DNA of 64,000 bases from Phytoseiulus persimilis (lineage: Eukaryota > Arthropoda > Arachnida > Mesostigmata > Phytoseiidae): positions 2,604,001 to 2,668,000 of the forward strand of contig CM075102.1 of the NCBI GenBank assembly GCA_037576195.1. The letters run 5' to 3'. Below the pieces are notes generated by a model. The model made no database searches. It was given only the letters and a program-made list of their open reading frames with translations, and was not told the origin of the DNA. Shown one piece after another: positions 43,431-54,690 of this stretch. The translations under genes were made by a program, and so were the position numbers. Positions within the stretch are counted from its first letter, which is position 1. Each line of letters begins with the position of its first letter.

Positions 43431-43510
43431 CACATCAATTATGACATTCCACCACGAAGTCTGACTCTCAGAGCATCGGTCTTTCATTTAAAGCACATCT
43501 GCGTCGCCTC

Positions 43511-45037
43511 ATGCGTCGTTCGAAGAGCCAGTCTTCCAGAGTCACGTCCGAGGATATGACATCGAATCCTCGAATTCCGCCGATCAGTGCGGACATGAAC
43601 GCGGTTATCCACGAAGCTTTGATTAAGCCACCTGACGAAGTTCTCGCGCGCGTATCGAACCTACCCATTGCACGCCGTGATGTGGAAACTCTCGTGGGCC
43701 TCAACTGGCTGAATGACATCACAATAAATATATACAGGGTGGTCATCGTAAGTCGGGAATTTTCTCACTCTCTCTTCTCTTGCTCATGGATCGGTGAAAA
43801 ATCATCCGATTCTAGACTTTTTCTTCTTCATTCGATAGCTGGAAGGATGGCGCATCTTCCCCCCACCCCCCGATTTTTGTGAATCGGTAGAAAACTGAAT
43901 TTCGCAAATCGGCTCGAAAATTGCATTTTTTTTCAAGTTTTCTCAAAAAAACAGTCGGCAAACTTCTGAAGGCGACCGATCGCATTCGTAAGTGTCAAGG
44001 CCAACGCAGGATAGGATGCTGCTCAAACGCCCGGCAACTACAGATTTTTAGCTCAGGATCTGGGAGGAGGACGAAAGGTCGTTTCAGCCTTGACCTCAAG
44101 ATCGACGTCCTGACAAGATCGCGTCCTCCTTGCATTTTGGCCCCTAACTCCTCAGGGAAGCCGAATTTGGGAAATTCCCCGATGGCAAAAAGTTCTTAGA
44201 TTGGCCCAAACTACCTGAAGAAGTTCAAGGGTCCATCCGACAACTTTTTCAAAAAATTGAGGGGGCGGGATTTTCGGGGGGGGGTGGGGAATTCTCGGAT
44301 CGACCCGACAACTCCCTGGTCGGGTAGTCTGGACCAATCTAAGAGCTTTTCGCTATCAAAAATGTTTCCGAATTCGGCTTCCCTGAGGAGTTACGGGCCG
44401 AAATGCAAACGAGACGCGAATCGAATTTTTCACCGATTGATGAACAAAAGAAGAGGAAGTAAGAAAATTCCCGACTTTCGGTGACCACCCTGTACTTGGA
44501 GCTCATCATTCAACGAAGCACAGAGCTAACGCACCTCCTGAAAGTGGACGCCTTCGAAACCTACTTTCTGGAGTGCTACAGCAAACATGGTTACAACGAT
44601 GTTCAGAAGTGGACTCGGCACGACGATATATTCGCCTACGATATTGTCCTGGTTCCCATCTTCCGCAAAAATCACTGGAGCATGGTTGTCATCGATATGC
44701 AAGGGATAAGGTCATCAAGTACATGGATTCTATGAATGGCCGCAACGATGAGTGCCTGCTGATGCTGCACAATTACCCAGAGGAAGAGACAGCGGACAAG
44801 AAGAGATCTTGGCTCGATTGCGATGAGTGGATGCTCGTTCACATCAACGAAGTACCGCAGCAGCAGAATGGCTCTGACTGCGGAGCGTTCGCGCTCAAAT
44901 TCGCGGACTTCGAAGCCCGGGACGCCCAGATGAATTTCAGCGAAATCCATATGCTGTATCTCAGACGTCGGATGATGTTTGAAATCCTTGAGTGCGCGAT
45001 ACTTCCGGCAGGTTATGGTGAACCGTTGAAAAACTAG
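43511..45037 (+). pseudogene. Ulp1-like (C48) cysteine protease, split by a MITE
   Basis: The N-terminal piece ends VETLVGLNWLNDITINIY, the usual L-x-x-WLND-xIN-x-Y start of a Ulp1/SENP domain, exactly at the MITE. After it the frame resumes ELIIQRSTELTHLL, DAFETYFLE, VLVPIFRKNHWSMVVID with the catalytic His (44673). A one-base shift near 44700 follows, then KYMDSMNGRND with the catalytic Asp (44726), VPQQQNGSDCGAFALKF with the Gln and catalytic Cys (44879), and a stop at 45037. Ulp1 enzymes cleave SUMO-like modifiers; in this context it is more likely transposon-associated than a host SENP. The frameshift and MITE make the copy inactive. Confidence 0.85.
43735..44492. mobile_element. mariner-type MITE (758 bp, TA target) with fold-back interior
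   Basis: Termini CAGGGTGGTCATCGTAAGTC / (inverted) CAGGGTGGTCACCGAAAGTC, flanked by TA at 43733-43734 and 44493-44494. Setting aside the element and one TA joins the protease frame exactly. The arms are longer than the ends alone: TTTTGGCCCCTAACTCCTCA (left) and its inverted partner near 44380-44410 extend the fold-back, with extra sequence in the left arm. No transposase. A truncated relative is at 5660-5850. Confidence 0.9.
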
Positions 45038-45659
45038 TTTCGATACAATTTCGAGCTCTGTGATGAAATGTGATAACTGTTCCGAAGGCTCCCTGTATAT
45101 TTACCCATGGTTTGAGCTTCTAGAGTGTATACGTGACTTGATAGACCGCGATCATAGGAATAAATATCCATATTTGTGTGTTCGGTGACTGAGATCCCAG
45201 ATCGCTCAATATATTCTCGAAGGAGTTCGAGGTCTCGACGAAAAGACGAGAGGCAGAACCTGAGTCTCTTCAGCTCTGATTCCCGCTCTCTCGAAGTCTA
45301 ACAAAAGTCGCCGACCCGAACTCAACATTGCTCACTCGATTCTTCCACCATTTTGCGGGAATTCTGACCTCCATAGTCCACACCCCTCCTGGACGAGCTC
45401 TCGAGCAGGACAAGGGGGAGGAAACTCTGGGTGGGCGTAGGAAGCACTTCTTTAGGGGATGTGTGTCTAGCTACCGTGCTAGCGAGACGGCGGAGCTCGT
45501 GGTTGTGTTCAGCTGACGTAGTCTCAAGAACCCTCAACATTTCCAACCGCTCGTGCTCCAGCAGTCTGCGCGGGTGGTCCTCTCCCCCGCCAAGTTGACC
45601 GGAGAACGGCCATGTTTTTTCGAGACAATGGCCGACTCCCGAGAAATTCGAGTATAGGC
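45038..45659. other. no recognised gene
   Basis: No domain or repeat terminus recognised, apart from 45610-45655 that resembles 41280-41330 in part. Confidence 0.45.
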
Positions 45660-45675
45660 AACAGAGTACGATTCT

Positions 45676-45947
45676 CTGTTTTCGGCTGAACCTCTCAGAC
45701 AGCCCTCAGGAGTGTCCCGGAATCACCTTTCGGTATTGCTTCAGTAACACTCCTTATCGCCTCGCAAATCCCATTGCGGGCGGTGGGCTTGGGTCTTAAG
45801 ATGGTTCAGATTTAATTCTGATGTAAATTAAATCTTTTTTCACCACTTAAGAAATTTTGTTGTCCCGGCCGGGGATCGAACCCGCGATTGCTAGCTTAGC
45901 GTGGCACCCAAGGCGTTGGTTTATGCCACACGGCCAACGGTCCGGTT
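45676..45947 (-). mobile_element. tRNA-derived SINE, copy 2
   Basis: Minus orientation. Right part tRNA-like with intact B box (GGTTCGATCCC) and A box (TGGCCGTGTGG). Flanked by AACAGAGTACGATTCT (45660-45675) and AACAGGGTACGATTCT (45948-45963), a 16-bp target duplication with one mismatch. Body colinear with the other copies. Confidence 0.95.
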
Positions 45948-46323
45948 AACAGGGTACGATTCTAAATGGCGGTTGGCTGACTGGTCGGAGTGTGAGCAGA
46001 CAGCCGGTAAGCGCGAAATTTGAAGTATCGAAGGTTCTTTAGCTGCTGTCAGCTGGGTTGTAACTTCGGATCATGGGAGCGATGGAGATACGCGAAAAAA
46101 TGATGATGACGTCGCCTAATATCGATCATCATTCTGTCAACTAGACCCATGTTGTCTGGGCGGACTTGGGATTGGAGCAAAGTTTATAGGAGTCGGGAAA
46201 TTATTTTTCACATTCCAGCCTCGCGGAATGATGTTCAGATATCGCCAGCCCAGGAGCTATCCTTCTGTTCCAACAGCGCGGGTCAAGGGAGGGAGTCTCT
46301 GCATTTTCTGCTTTCGTCTAAAT

Positions 46324-46639
46324 CAGTGATTCTCCACGTGGACCACGGCGATCTGCACGGGAGCCACGACGCCGGAAAAATATCCTGGTTCATTCTCTTT
46401 GGAAATCCCCCAATCTTGATCGTGCAATATTCACATCACCCATCTGATTCATCGATAATGATTGAAGCATTGAATGCCCCCGTCAAACCGTTTTCTGCAC
46501 CCATTCAGTGTCCAGTGCGATGGGTCACTGGGCAAAAGTCACCTCAGAACATATTTCAGCAAGGGAGCCATGAGACGTGATGAGGTGTTGGACGTACACA
46601 CAAGACGTGACTTTTGGCAAAACTGGTCGGGAACCACTG
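46324..46639. mobile_element. possible hAT-type element (316 bp)
   Basis: Left end CAGTGATTCTCCAC, right end (inverted) CAGTGGTTCCCGAC, consistent with degraded hAT ends. Flanks GTCTAAAT (46316-46323) and GTTCAAAT (46640-46647) match at 6 of 8. Older or weaker than the other three hAT MITEs. Confidence 0.6.
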
Positions 46640-46647
46640 GTTCAAAT

Positions 46648-47705
46648 CGATGAGTTTTCGATTGCATGGTGTTAAAGGGGGAATTCGTCTTCAGTGGCAC
46701 ACTAGCTGGAAGGCTCCGTGGACAGGCAGTTCCACCTCGCGGGCGCTGATATGTCAGCAACGAGAAGATCGCACGGCGTCCAGATGAACAGCAGTTTATT
46801 CTGGTGAGGGAGATGGATACATGGGGTGCGATTTGGATAGTGAGACTTATTGGAGCCCTGGGAGCGACCAGGGGTCTGGGGAAAACGTCTGAAGGCTTGT
46901 TCCCGAGGTGGTTCGGAGAGACACTCAATGGAGGCAGCGTCGGCGTGTCATGCGTTGCTGGGTGACTTAGGTCCCGCGTAACTGAAACACGAGGCAGTCG
47001 GAATCATTTGTCTTTATTACGGATAACCTCCCGTATGAGGGACGATCGAATAATGGAAGACAAAAGGGGGGGGGGGGGGGTCGAGAGTAATCTCGGCTTC
47101 GGTGGTCCGCTCCTCTTCTCCTCTTGTCGGCTCCGTGCCGGAACTAACCGCTGCAGACGGAGGTGACGACGACTGTGTTGTTTCCCCGGTCGGCTTTATT
47201 GGCATCTTTTCTCTACCTATTCGGGTCCGATTGGTAACAGTCTTTGACGTGAAGACCAACAATGAAAAGTTCATTCTCTAATCTCGTAGGAATCAAGTAA
47301 CCGTAGAAGCAGTTCAATTGCTACGTCTCAGCGGCTCAACGCCTCACGCCTTAGCTCGTCTGTTGATCAGCGACAGATAGGGAGTTCTGGGGAGAATCAT
47401 TCCAGCATTCATGGGATAATGAAAACCCGTTGCTAACACGCGGCAGAATTCGTGACCGAGGTCGCTCCAGGACGTGAAACGTGTCTGAGATTCTAGAACC
47501 GACCAAAGAGATCCGGAAACGCCTTGCCTTCCACAGAAGACTGAATGAAACTCAGCGGAAAGTTCTGTTTGATCGATACAATTCCTGATCTGCTCCACCA
47601 CCAGATCAAGTTCTGGGCCGTCGGTGTTAACGAGCCCCCGGTGCTACCGATTGTGCTCGCGTTCACCCTCTCTCATTTCTCGCTGAACTGGCGAGGAATC
47701 GCCAT
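46648..47705. other. no recognised gene; G15 homopolymer
   Basis: No domain recognised. A run of 15 G is at 47066-47080. The right-hand 100 bases may be the 5' untranslated region of the following LINE. Confidence 0.45.
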
Positions 47706-48200
47706 TTGAATGGTACCCTATTGCCGTGTCCCAGAAATTCATATGCTCGACGCAATCCGTCGTTTAACATGACGTCCCTCGGATGCTTTCTCTGTCGGCT
47801 CCCGCTTCTTGCGGACAAACCCCTTCTCTTGTGCACCGGTGAATGTAACAACCTGTGTCACTTGAAGTGTACATCCTCTGACGACGATAGAACACCGGAT
47901 GTCGAACCCACATGCTCTTCCTGCAAGACTGTGAGCAAAGTTCTGAGCGGCCACATCTACAAGCGGCTTGGTGGTATTTTCGCTGTCATGATGGAACAGC
48001 AGCTCAAAGCTCAGCAAATTCTCGCTGAAAACTTCGAATACTTGCGTGAGAACGCATCTATGCAGGAAAGAATCCTGCTTCTCGAGTCCCGGCTACATGA
48101 ACTGCTGGGGGAAGGATCCCGCGTGGGCCGTTCTGATGACCCGGCCGTATCGGTGAAAAAGCATCATCGATCTGCCCTTCCGCGGACGGAGGGCAGCCAA
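47706..48200 (+). pseudogene. CR1-like LINE C ORF1, N-terminal PHD-like finger and coiled coil
   Basis: From MTSLGCFLCRLPLLADKPLL the frame shows a PHD-type Cys/His pattern (C-x2-C, C-x3-C-x3-CH-x2-C, C-x2-C: CFLC, CTGECNNLCHLKC, CSSC), then an amphipathic coiled coil (EQQLKAQQILAENFEYLREN, QERILLLESRLHELLGE). PHD finger plus coiled coil is a known ORF1 layout in CR1/L2-type LINEs. After about 48200 the ORF1 similarity is lost; the rest appears at 49690. Confidence 0.7.
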
Positions 48201-48324
48201 GTGATCGTATTCAAGATGGCGCCTTCCGGACGTATTCGAGGGGAAGGATGTAAGGGGGCGGAGCTTCGAGCAAGTTTTGAGCGCGCATCTGAGCGAATCG
48301 GAACAAAGCCGAGTGATTGACTTT

Positions 48325-49689
48325 CTTGTGCTTACAAAAACGGATTGAGATGCAAACCTCAGCGAAGGCTCCGGGTACAGCCGATGTTGCGATCCAATGG
48401 GATATAGACATGCCACCAAGGAGCCTCGATCCTGCCTTTGACAGCGCTCTGCGATAACGCACGGCCTCAGGCTCGGTCCCGGCAGGGGTCGCGGTTCGTT
48501 CGCACTTCCGGGAGGAACGGAAGAGGAGCGAGGGAATTTTCTAAACCTCATACCGGAGTCGCGGAATGGAAGCATTTATTCCCGCTGTGGCGTCGAATAC
48601 TCATAAGAGGTCGTTGGAAATGACGAACGATCATCCAGCTCAAATGCGTCCGGAGACCCCAATCATCAGTTTCTCGATCCATACACTCGTTATACTGCAG
48701 TCACGCATCGGATGGAGCGCCGGAAGCTAAGCTACATGTAGCTACATGGAGAAGCTACCTGAGCCTGACTCGTGCACCCTGTTCCCTTCACTGCTATCCA
48801 ATCGACCATCATCGAGAATATGCATCTGAGGAGGAACGGACAACGGAGGGTAGACAAGGAGTGTTAAGGCGTCGAGCGCAACGGGAAGGAAGGTTTCCCG
48901 CACATGACTCCCGAATCTAATATCCAGGTGTCCGTCGAGTGTATCTACGAGAGCGAAAACTGCTGTCAATCCCATGTGATCCTCGCCCGTTTTAGCTGAC
49001 ACGTCACTCGGGTGAGCCTCACTTGGAGTCAGAATAGTTTGTCGACGCAGACTTTGGACACTCGCGAGATATCGTCAGACAGAGTCGATATGTGATGGGA
49101 ACGTTTTGCTTCTCATTGGTATCCTCTCCTCAAAAGTCCAGTTCCCTCTTGGAGCCCCGTACTTGTGAGGGAACGCGGAAACTGTCGCTGACCGCCGGAC
49201 GTCCATGAGTCACCTTTCCGATATGGACCTCCACCCCTCGTCGCCCGATTCCCATCTCCTGTTGGGAGCAAGCGTATGGCTCTTCGCTCTCTCAGGGAGC
49301 TAGGCCTCGCTCCAGTGTGTACCTGGAAGTTGTGAACTGTTCGTCACAGTCTATTCTTCCAGTCTCCGATTTTCAACCAGACTGTCGGTCCACGGCCCGA
49401 CTCATATCGCGCTATCATCCTGTGATATCCCGCAAACATACCGCTCGAGGGCGATAATATGTACTACCTGCTCCCTTCGTTTCGAAAAACCGCGCGCTGC
49501 CCCGGCACCGCCTCTCTCTCGAATCCGTGAGTTGGAAACAACCATAACACGATCAGAATACGATCACTTGGCCTATACCCTAGTGGACTAGTGGAACGAA
49601 AACAATAACACCGGCCAAATGTAGACACAAACCTCTGCCTTGTGGATCTGCTCCTGAACCTACTATTGAGACGTCTAGTGTGGTGACTG
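48325..49689. other. no recognised gene, between the two ORF1 halves
   Basis: About 1.4 kb that does not resemble an ORF1 and separates its finger/coiled-coil part from its C-terminal part, so it may be an insertion. I found no clear inverted ends or target duplication. Confidence 0.4.
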
Positions 49690-50355
49690 GTGACACCGGT
49701 CACTCACAAACCGAGACCTTCTAATCGTAGAACGGCTAGGGTGCCCGCCGATGTGACCCGTGGTTCCGTCAGTTGTGATGTGACTAGGGGTGCTGCTGAC
49801 TCTATGGACATCGAGGCCGCCTCCACAGCTGTTGAACCCAAAAAGGGACTTTCGGGGCATTCCACTGCTGCCTCACATATAGTGACGAGTCAGGGTATGG
49901 ATTCTCGCCCGCGTCCGGTTGCACAGAAGGAACGACAGCCCGAATTCACCGGAACGGCTAGAGCTTCCCTTCCGTTTAGAGCGGCGCCAAAGGAGAAACG
50001 TGATCAGGTGTCGACAATCTTCGTTTCGGGCGTTTAGCGATCGGTCACTGCGGCCCGGATGCTCGACTATTGCATGACGATTTCTGCAGATGTCATGCAA
50101 GTCTCGAGGTTCAGGTTCAAGAATGAGAACCAGTCCTACTCTTCATTCGTGATCAAAGTTCCGCGTGAAAAGTCTGAGCTTTTCCTCAGTTCGGACAAAT
50201 GGGCGGTTGACATGACAAACCCTTCACGAGAAATCTGGACCCTTCAAAGCTCGCTGAGACAGTTAGACCGCCTGGAGCCATCATCTCTGATGTCTTCATC
50301 CCAGGATGCCCCCCGTTGCACTCACGGAGTCCAAATGACTCGCCCATCGGTATGA
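49690..50355 (+). pseudogene. CR1-like LINE C ORF1, C-terminal half
   Basis: A Ser/Thr/Arg/Pro-rich linker (49690-50037) ending STIFVSGV, one in-frame stop, then SVTAARMLDYC and NQSYSSFVIKVPREKSELFL, which has the look of the RNA-binding C-terminal domain found in CR1/jockey ORF1 proteins. Ends 29 bases before ORF2. One stop codon and missing N-terminus make it non-functional. Confidence 0.55.
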
Positions 50356-50383
50356 ACGTGACTGCTGTCTGAACTTTTCTGAC

Positions 50384-50842
50384 TTGAGTGAGTCACCGAT
50401 CCGCAAACTCAACTGTCTATTCTCCAATGCTGCAAATCTCACCGAAAACGATGCGCTGGACGATCTCAGAGTACAGGCGATCTTAGGTGGAATGGACGTC
50501 ATTTGCGTCTGTGAGACATTTGCTCACGAGGGTATCTCCTCAGGTGAGCTCTCTCTTGATGGCAAATACGAGGTTCCGTCGGGACCGTGTTGGCTCCAGG
50601 GGAGGAGGCGTATGTGTGCTAGTTCGTAAGCCTTTACTTTGCTCTCATGTCGACTCACCCTCCTCCGCCGAGGTCTCGGCTGTTGACTTTCTTCTCGATG
50701 ATCTCTCGTTCCGACTTGTAACTGCCTATATCTCACCTTCCGGGTCGGCATCACATGCAAGAGATGCAGTTGAGAGCACCTGCCGTGAGCTCGAGTGACT
50801 GTGCCAGGTGCCGCAGCCGTTACTCATCGTCGGTGATTTTAA
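50384..50842 (+). pseudogene. CR1-like LINE C ORF2, endonuclease part 1
   Basis: Begins RKLNCLFSNAANLTEN, the N-terminal strand of an EEP endonuclease with metal-binding Asn, then VICVCETF (Glu), a frameshift near 50590, GGGVCVLVRK, FRLVTAYISPSG, an in-frame TGA at 50796, and LLIVGDFN where the catalytic GDxN motif is cut by the Helitron-like element after base 50842. Confidence 0.85.
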
Positions 50843-50867
50843 TCTATATATATAAAAATCCAGGGTC

Positions 50868-50894
50868 TGTTTGTTTGTTTGTTTGTTTGTTTGT
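50868..50894 (+). repeat. TTTG microsatellite near Helitron-like 5' end
   Basis: Six to seven copies of TGTT/GTTT, corresponding in position to the degenerate GTCTGT/GTTTGTC tract at 4041-4090 (minus). Confidence 0.9.
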
Positions 50895-51194
50895 ATGTCC
50901 TCAATAGGCTCCTCTGGTATTGATCGGATCGACTTGGAACAAACTGCATAATGTAGGGCGGCTCTCCGGGAAGGACATAGGCCACCCACCCCTCCCCCCT
51001 CTCCTCCTCCCCTCCTCCCCCCCTCGCGATTTACCCCAACTTTGACCCCCTCCATAGTGTCATCCGCATCCAAATTCTGACGATAAGGTGCACCGCCCCG
51101 TTATGACGCCAGCCAGACTCATCCCATCGTCATCGGATATCCTTCCCCAGCTCCTCTCCTATACATCTATCATAAAAATCTATCATAAAAATTC

Positions 51195-54170
51195 CTGGAG
51201 GGGTGATTTCGAGACCAATAAGGCCATTACTTCCCAACTCTGGAGGGGTGATTCCGAGACCAATCTGGCCATTACTTTCCAACTCTGGAGGGGTGATTCC
51301 GAGACCAATCTGGCCTTTAGTTTCTAACTCTGAAGGGCTGATTGCGAGACCAATCTGGACATTACTTTCCAACTTTGGAGGGGTGATTCCGAGACCAATC
51401 CGACCATTAGTTTCCAACTCTGGAGGGGTGATTCCGGTGCCAATTTGACCATTAGTTTCCAACTCTGGAGGGGTGATTCCGGTATCAATCTCGCCATTAG
51501 TTTCCAACTCTGGAGGGGTGATTCCGGTACCAATCTGGCCATTACTTTCCAACTCTGGAGGGGTGATTCTGAAACCCATCTGGCCATTACTTTCCAACTC
51601 TGGAGGGTTGATTCCGAGACCAATCTGACTATCACTTTCCAAGTCTGGAGGGGTGATTCCGAGACCAATCTGGCCATTACTTTCCAACTCTGGAGGGGTG
51701 ATTCCGAGACCAATTTGGCCATTACTTTCCAACTCTGGAGGGGTGATTCCGAGACCAATCTGGCCATTACTTCCCAACTCTCGAGGGGTGATTCCGGTAC
51801 CAATCTGGCCATTACTTTCCAACCCTGGAGGGGTGATTCTGAAACCAATCTGGCCATCACTTTCCAACTCTGGAGGGTTGATTCCGAGACCAATCTGACT
51901 ATCACTTTCCAAGTCTGGAGGGGTGATTCCGCGACCAATCTGGCCATTACTTTCCAACTCTGGAGGGGTGATTCCGAGACCAATTTGGCCATTACTTTCC
52001 AACTCTGGAGGGGTGATTCCGAGACCAATCTGGCCATTACTTCCCAACTCTCGAGGGGTGATTCCAGTGCCAATCTGGCCATTACTTTCCAACTCTGGAG
52101 GGGTGATTCCGGAACCTATCTGGCAATTACTTTCCAACTCTGGAGGGGTGATTCCGGTATCAATCTGGCCATTACTTTCCAACTCTGGAGGGGTGATTCC
52201 GAGACCAATCTGGCCATTACTTCCCAACTCTCGAGGGATGATTCCGAGACCAATCTGGCCATTACTTTCCAACTCTGGAGGGGTGATTCCGGAACGTATC
52301 TGGCAATTACTTTCCAACTCTGGAGGGGTGATTCCGGAACCAATCTGGCCATGACTTTCCAACTCTGGAGGGGTGATTCTGAGACCAATCTGGCCATCAC
52401 TTTCCAACTCTGGAGGGGTGATTCCGAGACCAATCTGGCCATTAGTTTCCAACTCTGGAGGGGTGATTCCGGTGCCAATCTGGCCATTAGTTTCCAACTC
52501 TGGAGGGGTGATTCCGGTACCTATCTGGCCATTACTTTCCAACTCTGGAGGGGGGATTCCGGGACCAATCTGGCCATTAGTTTCCAGCTCTGAAGGGGTG
52601 ATTCCGGGACCAATCTGGCCATTAGTTTCCAACTCTGGAGGTGTGATTCCGGTGCCAATCTGGCCATTAGTTTTCAACTCTGGAAGGGTGATTCCGGTGC
52701 CAATCTGGCCATTAGTTTCCAACTCTGGAGGGGTGATTCCGGTATCAATCTGGCCATTAGTTTCCAACGCTGGAGGGGTGATTCCGGTACCAATCTGGCC
52801 ATTACTTTCCAACTCTGGAGGGGGGATTCTGAGACCAATCTGGCCATTACTTTCCAACTCTGGAGGGGTGATTCCGAGACCAATCTGGCCATTAGTTTTC
52901 AACTCTGGAGGGGTGATTCCGGTGCCAATCTGGCCATTAGTTTCCAACTCTGGAGGGGTGATTCCGGTGCCAATCTGGTCATTAGTTTCCAACTCTGGAG
53001 GGGTGATTCCGGTATCAATCTCGCCATTAGTTTCCAACTCTGGAGGGGTGATTACGGGACTTATTCTGACTATCACTTTCCAAGTCTGGAGGGGTGATTC
53101 TGAGACCAATCTGGCCATTACTTTCCAACTCTGGAGGGGTGATTCCGAGACCAATCTGGCCATTACTTTCCAACTCTGGAGGGGTGATTCCGAGACCAAT
53201 CTGGCCATTAGTTTCCAGCTCTGGAGGGGTGATTCCGAGACCAATCTGGTCATTAGTTTCCAACTCTGGAAGTGTGATTCCGAGACCAATCTGGCCATTA
53301 CTTTCCAACTCCGGAGGGGTGATTCCGAGACCAATCTGGCCATTAGTTTCCAACTCTGGAGGGGTGATTCCGAGACCAATCTGGCCATTAGCTTCCAACT
53401 CTGGAGGGGTGATTACGAGACCGATCTGGCCATTACTTTCCAACTCTGGAGGGGGGATTCTGAGACCAATCTGGCCATTACTTTCCAACTCTGGAGGGGT
53501 GATTCCGAGACCAATCTGGCCATTAGTTTTCAACTCTGGAGGGGTGATTCCGGTGCCAATCTGGCCATTAGTTTCCAACTCTGGAGGGGTGATTCCGGTG
53601 CCAATCTGGCCATTAGTTTCCAACTCTGGAGGGGTGATTCCGGTATCAATCTCGCCATTAGTTTCCAACTCTGGAGGGGTGATTACGGGACCAATCTGAC
53701 TATCACTTTCCAAGTCTGGAGGGGTGATTCTGAGACCAATCTGGCCATTACTTTCCAACTCTGGAGGGGTGATTCCGAGACCAATCCGGCCATTACTTTG
53801 CCAACTCTGGAGGGGTGATTCCGGTATCAATCTGGCCATTAGTTTCCAACGCTGGAGGGGTGATTCCGGTACCAATCTGGCCATTACTTTCCAACTCTGG
53901 AGGGGGGATTCTGAGACCAATCTGGCCATCACTTTCCAACTCTGGAGGGGTGATTCCGAGACCAATCTGGCCATTAGTTTTCAACTCTGGAGGGGTGATT
54001 ACGAGACCGATCTGGCCATTACTCTCCTACTCTGGGGGGGTGATTCCAGGACCAATCTGACAATACTTTTCTGAGTCCGGAGGGGTGCTTCCTAGACGAA
54101 TCTGAGCGTACTTTCCAAAACCTGGAGGGGTGATTCCGTCTCCAATCTGACCATTACTTTCCGAGTTTGG
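51195..54170 (-). repeat. 45-bp minisatellite (array 3) inside the Helitron-like element
   Basis: About 65 units; on the plus strand CTGGAGGGGTGATTCCGAGA followed by CCAATCTGGCCATTACTTTCCAACT. It is a higher-order array: the variant GGTTGATTCC plus ATCTGACTATCAC recurs at 51605 and 51875 (six units apart), and a multi-unit block around 52740-52900 recurs from about 53824. Units decay toward the 3' edge (54060-54170). Open frames of up to 752 codons exist on both strands and in more than one frame as a result of the 45-bp period. Confidence 0.97.
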
Positions 54171-54277
54171 AGCAGTGAAACCGGGACCAGTCTGAACATA
54201 CTTCTCCAAGTCTGTCAGCAGTAGACTCCCGAAGCAAGGGACGGGTCGGCCAGCGTAGTCGGCCGAAGGCCGGCTAG

Positions 54278-54421
54278 TATGCCTAATATAAATTGGCTTC
54301 ATAAGACTTCTCCTGGCAACGAAAACAAGGAGCAGATCTTCCTTGATTCCTGTATTGTCAATGACCTTCATCAGATGATCGAGGAGCCCACTCGTCTCGT
54401 CTCAAACAATCTTCTCGATCT
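54278..54421 (+). pseudogene. CR1-like LINE C ORF2, endonuclease part 2
   Basis: Continues MPNINWLHK, FLDSCIVNDLHQMIEEPTR and NNLLDL, i.e. the region between the GDxN and SDH motifs of the endonuclease. It is bounded left by the Helitron-like element and right by the SINE. Confidence 0.9.
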
Positions 54422-54690
54422 CTGTTTTCGGCTGAACCTCTCAGCCAGCCCTCAGAGTGTCCCGGATTCACCTTTCGGTATTGCTTCAGTAACACTCCCT
54501 ATCGCCTCGCAAATCCCATTGCGGGCGGTGGGCTTGGGTCTGAAGATGGTTCAGATTTAATTCTGATATAAATTAAATCCTCTTTCTACCACATAAGAAA
54601 TTTGTTGTCCCGGCCGGGGATCGAACCCGCGATTGCTAGCTTAGCGTGGCACCCAAGGCGTTGGTTTATGCCACACGGCCAACGAGCCGG
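54422..54690 (-). mobile_element. tRNA-derived SINE, copy 3 (269 bp)
   Basis: Minus orientation, A box complement at 54671-54681 and B box complement at 54617-54627. A perfect 14-bp target duplication AATCTTCTCGATCT (54408-54421 and 54691-54704) falls inside the endonuclease frame; removing SINE plus one duplicate restores phase. Its perfect duplication suggests it is the youngest copy. Confidence 0.97.

Larger units (their letters stand above)
50843..54277 (+). mobile_element. Helitron-like element carrying a minisatellite (3435 bp)
   Basis: Starts TCTATATATATAAA and ends CTAG, inserted between A (50842) and T (54278) with no target duplication: the canonical Helitron rule. The 3' end has a 7-bp stem with one G-T pair (54258-54264 / 54268-54274) around a GAA loop, directly abutting CTAG. 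Ends are certain because the host LINE frame is continuous across A^T (GDFN then MPNINW) and both sides are in the same phase. Inside: GTTTG microsatellite, about 300 bp of unique subterminal sequence, about 3 kb of reverse-oriented 45-bp units, then about 100 bp to the 3' hairpin. No Rep or helicase is encoded, so it is non-autonomous. Layout resembles DINE/HINE-type Helitrons, which also carry internal tandem repeats. Confidence 0.9.

Noticed and set aside
51130-53388. A 752-codon minus-strand frame, and others of 300-480 codons, across the minisatellite
   Set aside because: The unit is 45 bp (15 codons) and lacks stops in several frames of both strands, so long frames arise automatically. 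Opposing and shifted frames are equally open, and indels shift frames without consequence.
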